The position numbers and the translations under genes were made by a program. 21,263 nucleotides of DNA from UBA7683 sp964643895. Its GTDB lineage: Bacteria; Patescibacteriota; Saccharimonadia; Saccharimonadales; UBA7683. The notes below the pieces were generated by a model, which was given only the letters and a program-made list of their open reading frames with translations, had not been told where the DNA came from and ran no database searches. Below are positions 18,786-21,263 of the stretch, piece after piece. Each line of letters starts with the position of its first letter. The first letter of the stretch is position 1. The DNA is taken from the NCBI GenBank assembly GCA_964643895.1, contig CAZXUE010000013.1:1-21263 (forward strand). Direction: 5' to 3'.

Positions 18786-21263
18786 AGAGCAGCCGCTCGT
18801 GGTTCCACAAGATGTACACACATAACAGCTACCTGCGCGCTGTGTTTGATTGCCGCAGTTATCACACAGTGGCGCAACATCAGCAGTGGTACTGTGCTTC
18901 GGCGCAGCAGGCTGTTGATAGACTGGCACCACTTTCTGGACTGGTTCAGCGGCAACCACAGGATCCTCAGTTAGTAAACTTGCTTGGTTACTTAAGGCAT
19001 CAGCCTCAAGATCATCCAAACTTACCAAACCGAGTTCGAGCTGATCATCAATGCTCAGGTACTCTTTTGCAAGACGCTTGAAAATGTAATCAACTATTGA
19101 AGTGGCCGTTCTAATCTCTGGATCGTCGGTCATACCAGCGGGCGCAAACGACATATTCGTGAGTGCATGTACGTAGCTCTTGAGTGGTACGCCATATTGC
19201 AAGCCGTAGCTTACTGAAATTGCAAGCGCATCCATGACACCGGCTAGCGTTGAACCTTGCTTAGCAATCTTGAGCCACAACTCACCTGGTGTGCCATCTT
19301 CAAATTCGCCAACTGTAATAAATCCCTTGCTGCCCGCTACCTTAAACTCCATTGTTTTAGAATTACGAACTCGTGGAATTTCGCGACGAACCTTTGGCGT
19401 CATTGCCACTAGCTGCTCAGTAATTTGTTCAGCTGTTTGAGCCTCATGAGCCGCAAGTGGCTCATCTTTTTCTTCTTTCTTGTTAGAAGAAAGCGGTTGC
19501 GCAACTTTTGAACCATCACGGTAAATCGCTACGGCCTTTAAGCCAAGCTTCCATGAAAGCAAATGGAGCTCTTCGATATCTTCAACCGTTGATTCTACTG
19601 GCATATTAACAGTTTTAGAGATTGCACCCGAGATAAACGACTGTACCGCACCCATCATCTTTACGTGGCCATTGTAGTGAATTGAGTTCTCCCCCACCGC
19701 ACAGGCAAAGACATCATAGTGTTCCTTTTTAAGATGCGGCGCATTGATAACATTGCCCTGTTCGTGAATAAACGCGACAATCGCCGAAATTTCGTTTTGG
19801 CTGTAGCCAAGCGTTGTAAGTGCTCGTGGAATGGTCTGATTTACAATCACCATGTTGCCGCCACCTACTAGCTTTTTGAACTTTGTCAGACTGAAATCCG
19901 GCTCAATGCCAGTAGTGTCACAGTCCATCATAAAGCCGATGGTGCCCGTTGGTGCCAAAACTGAAGCTTGTGAATTGCGAACACCATAGCGTTCGCCTAG
20001 CTCCACTGCTTCGTCCCAGCACTCAGCCGCAGCCGAAAGAAGATCTTCTGCCACCAGACGGGCATCAATATCCCGCACAGCGTCTCGGTGCTGCGAGAGT
20101 ACGCGCATCATGCCTTCGCGGTCTTTATTAAAGCCGGCAAATGGACCAACTTGCTTGGCAAGTCGGGCCGAGGTTGCATACGAATGGCCAGTTAAGATTG
20201 CGGTAATCGCAGCGGCCTGTGCACGACCTTCATCGCTATCGTATGGCAAGCCTTGCGCCATCAGCATAGCGCCAAGGTTAGCATAACCAATACCGAGTTC
20301 TCGGTATGCACGAGCATTTTTAGCAATCTTCTCAGTTGGGTATTCGCTATAGCCAACTAAAATCTCTTGTGCCGTGAAGATTACTTGAATAGCCTGCTTG
20401 TAGGCCTCGACATCAAAAGTACCGTCTTCATTCAAGAATTTCAGCAGATTGATGGAAGCAAGGTTACAAGCCGAGTTATCAAGGTGCATGTACTCAGAGC
20501 ATGGGTTTGAGCCGTTAATGCGGCCGGCGTTTGGCGCGGTGTGCCAGCGATTAATAGTTGTGTCGAACTGTAGGCCAGGATCAGCACACTCCCATGCGCT
20601 TTCAGCAATCTGCCGCCACAGGTCTCGAGCCTTAACCGTTTTATACACTTTGCCATCGCTGACACCAACTAGGTTGTAGTCGTCATCGTTCTCAACTGCA
20701 CGCATAAATTCATCGTCTACACGAACAGAGTTATTGGCATTTTGGTACTGCACGCTGAAGATATCTTTTCCATCAAGATCCATATCAAAACCGGCTTCTT
20801 GCAATACTCGAGCTTTGCGCTCTTCAATTGCCTTACACCAGATGAATTCTTCTACATCGGGGTGATCAATATTCATAATCACCATCTTGGCAGCACGTCT
20901 AGTTTTACCACCAGATTTAATGGCGCCAGCTGAACTGTCTGCACCACGCATAAATGAAAGCGGTCCAGATGCCTTACCGCCACTTTGTCCTAGTGCTTCA
21001 ACAGATGAACGAATGGTACTGATGTTAAGCCCAGAACCAGAGCCACCTTTGAAGATCATGCCTTCTTCTTTGTACCAATTTAGGATTGATGGCATGGTGT
21101 CTTCAACAGCAAGAATAAAGCAAGCGCTGGCCTGCTGAGAACGTGATGGTGCGCCAATGTTAAACCATACCGGTGAATTAAATGCTGCACGTTGCGCGGC
21201 AAGTATATATTTTAATTCTGCGTTAAAGACTGCAGCTTGTTCACTTGATACAAAATAGTCTTC
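18783..21263 (-). CDS. nrdJ: Class II (adenosylcobalamin-dependent) ribonucleotide reductase, 5' end outside window
   Basis: This enzyme reduces ribonucleotides to deoxyribonucleotides using AdoCbl to make the thiyl radical. The frame is open to the right edge (21263), so an internal ATG at 21095 is not the start; 826 residues are visible. Class II marks are FNSPVWFNIG near the edge and ACFIL, which contains a likely redox Cys. GGSGSGLNISTIR and NPCSE (window residues 253-257), with the catalytic Cys and Glu, come next, followed by ETWD-like AECWDEAVELGERYG and APTGTIGFMMDCDTTGIEP. The C-terminal tail CDNCGNQTQRAGSCYVCTSCG carries paired CxxC motifs, as in many NrdJ/NrdZ enzymes, for re-reduction or zinc binding. 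A strong hairpin terminator follows. Dependence on external cobalamin is an inference for a CPR organism. Confidence 0.93.
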   Translation of the reverse strand, partial: EDYFVSSEQAAVFNAELKYILAAQRAAFNSPVWFNIGAPSRSQQASACFILAVEDTMPSILNWYKEEGMIFKGGSGSGLNISTIRSSVEALGQSGGKASGPLSFMRGADSSAGAIKSGGKTRRAAKMVIMNIDHPDVEEFIWCKAIEERKARVLQEAGFDMDLDGKDIFSVQYQNANNSVRVDDEFMRAVENDDDYNLVGVSDGKVYKTVKARDLWRQIAESAWECADPGLQFDTTINRWHTAPNAGRINGSNPCSEYMHLDNSACNLASINLLKFLNEDGTFDVEAYKQAIQVIFTAQEILVGYSEYPTEKIAKNARAYRELGIGYANLGAMLMAQGLPYDSDEGRAQAAAITAILTGHSYATSARLAKQVGPFAGFNKDREGMMRVLSQHRDAVRDIDARLVAEDLLSAAAECWDEAVELGERYGVRNSQASVLAPTGTIGFMMDCDTTGIEPDFSLTKFKKLVGGGNMVIVNQTIPRALTTLGYSQNEISAIVAFIHEQGNVINAPHLKKEHYDVFACAVGENSIHYNGHVKMMGAVQSFISGAISKTVNMPVESTVEDIEELHLLSWKLGLKAVAIYRDGSKVAQPLSSNKKEEKDEPLAAHEAQTAEQITEQLVAMTPKVRREIPRVRNSKTMEFKVAGSKGFITVGEFEDGTPGELWLKIAKQGSTLAGVMDALAISVSYGLQYGVPLKSYVHALTNMSFAPAGMTDDPEIRTATSIVDYIFKRLAKEYLSIDDQLELGLVSLDDLEADALSNQASLLTEDPVVAAEPVQKVVPVYQQPAAPKHSTTADVAPLCDNCGNQTQRAGSCYVCTSCGTTSGCS

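Noticed and set aside
18783..21095. ATG at 21095 as the true start of the ribonucleotide reductase
   Set aside because: The frame stays open to the window edge and the upstream residues (FNSPVWFNIG, ACFIL) are conserved class II RNR sequence.
1..21263. tRNA or rRNA genes, CRISPR arrays, transposases or prophage genes
   Set aside because: No cloverleaf-like segment, regular spacer-repeat array or mobile-element protein was recognised in any frame.

Overview
This window most likely comes from a Candidatus Saccharibacteria (TM7) or closely related Patescibacteria/CPR genome. That assignment is inference from gene content and gene style, not from a search. It rests on the following: ribosomal protein L31 upstream of RF1; a compact prfA–SpoU–kinase–prmC cluster; a eukaryote-like (type 2) IleRS; a B12-dependent class II ribonucleotide reductase with a Cys-rich tail; moderate GC; and many short, overlapping, Saccharibacteria-like hypothetical genes. 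Stop codons include TGA after prfA, the P-loop kinase and the GNAT gene. UGA is therefore a normal stop here (code 11), unlike SR1/Gracilibacteria.

Layout. 1-164: 3' end of rpmE (L31). 165-1041: a gene-poor gap holding a strikingly GC-rich, probably transferred gene (384-803, minus) bordered by a GC-rich inverted repeat. 1042-4212 (plus): a tightly packed translation-termination operon of prfA (RF1), a SpoU rRNA/tRNA methyltransferase, a P-loop kinase and prmC, which is the methylase of the RF1 GGQ loop. 4224-4259: bidirectional terminator. 4291-8112 (minus): an envelope group of HtrA/DegP protease, a polytopic membrane protein and an LCP (LytR-CpsA-Psr) glycopolymer transferase. 8216-9010 (plus): signal peptidase I, divergent from LCP. 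9014-11179 (minus): parB, parA and rplU. 11306-14228 (minus): an 831-aa protein with a transglutaminase-like catalytic triad, and a small HExxHxxGxxH zincin. 14373-18047 (minus): a coupled three-gene operon (GNAT acetyltransferase, GyrI-like effector-binding protein, ileS) preceded by a T-box riboswitch whose specifier can be read as AUC (Ile). 18401-18661 (minus): a cysteine-less thioredoxin-fold protein. 18783 to the end (minus): class II RNR, 5' end outside the window.

Regulatory architecture. Several genes have an extended -10 box (TGN-TATACT or TATAAT) only 6-8 nt before the ATG, which predicts leaderless mRNAs (prfA, lepB, the 831-aa gene, the thioredoxin-like gene). Others carry clear Shine-Dalgarno (SD) sequences that decide the start (the GC-rich gene, htrA, parA, parB, GNAT, ileS). 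Two dispersed repeat families occupy the intergenic spaces: a stem-loop ending in (G/A)A(T/C)GACAA, and an A/T-rich repeat at gene 3' ends. One stem-loop copy sits inside the T-box leader and one covers the parB SD.

The most interesting items are the T-box–GNAT–GyrI–IleRS operon, the GC-rich orphan gene (possibly from an actinobacterial host) and the transglutaminase-like protein.
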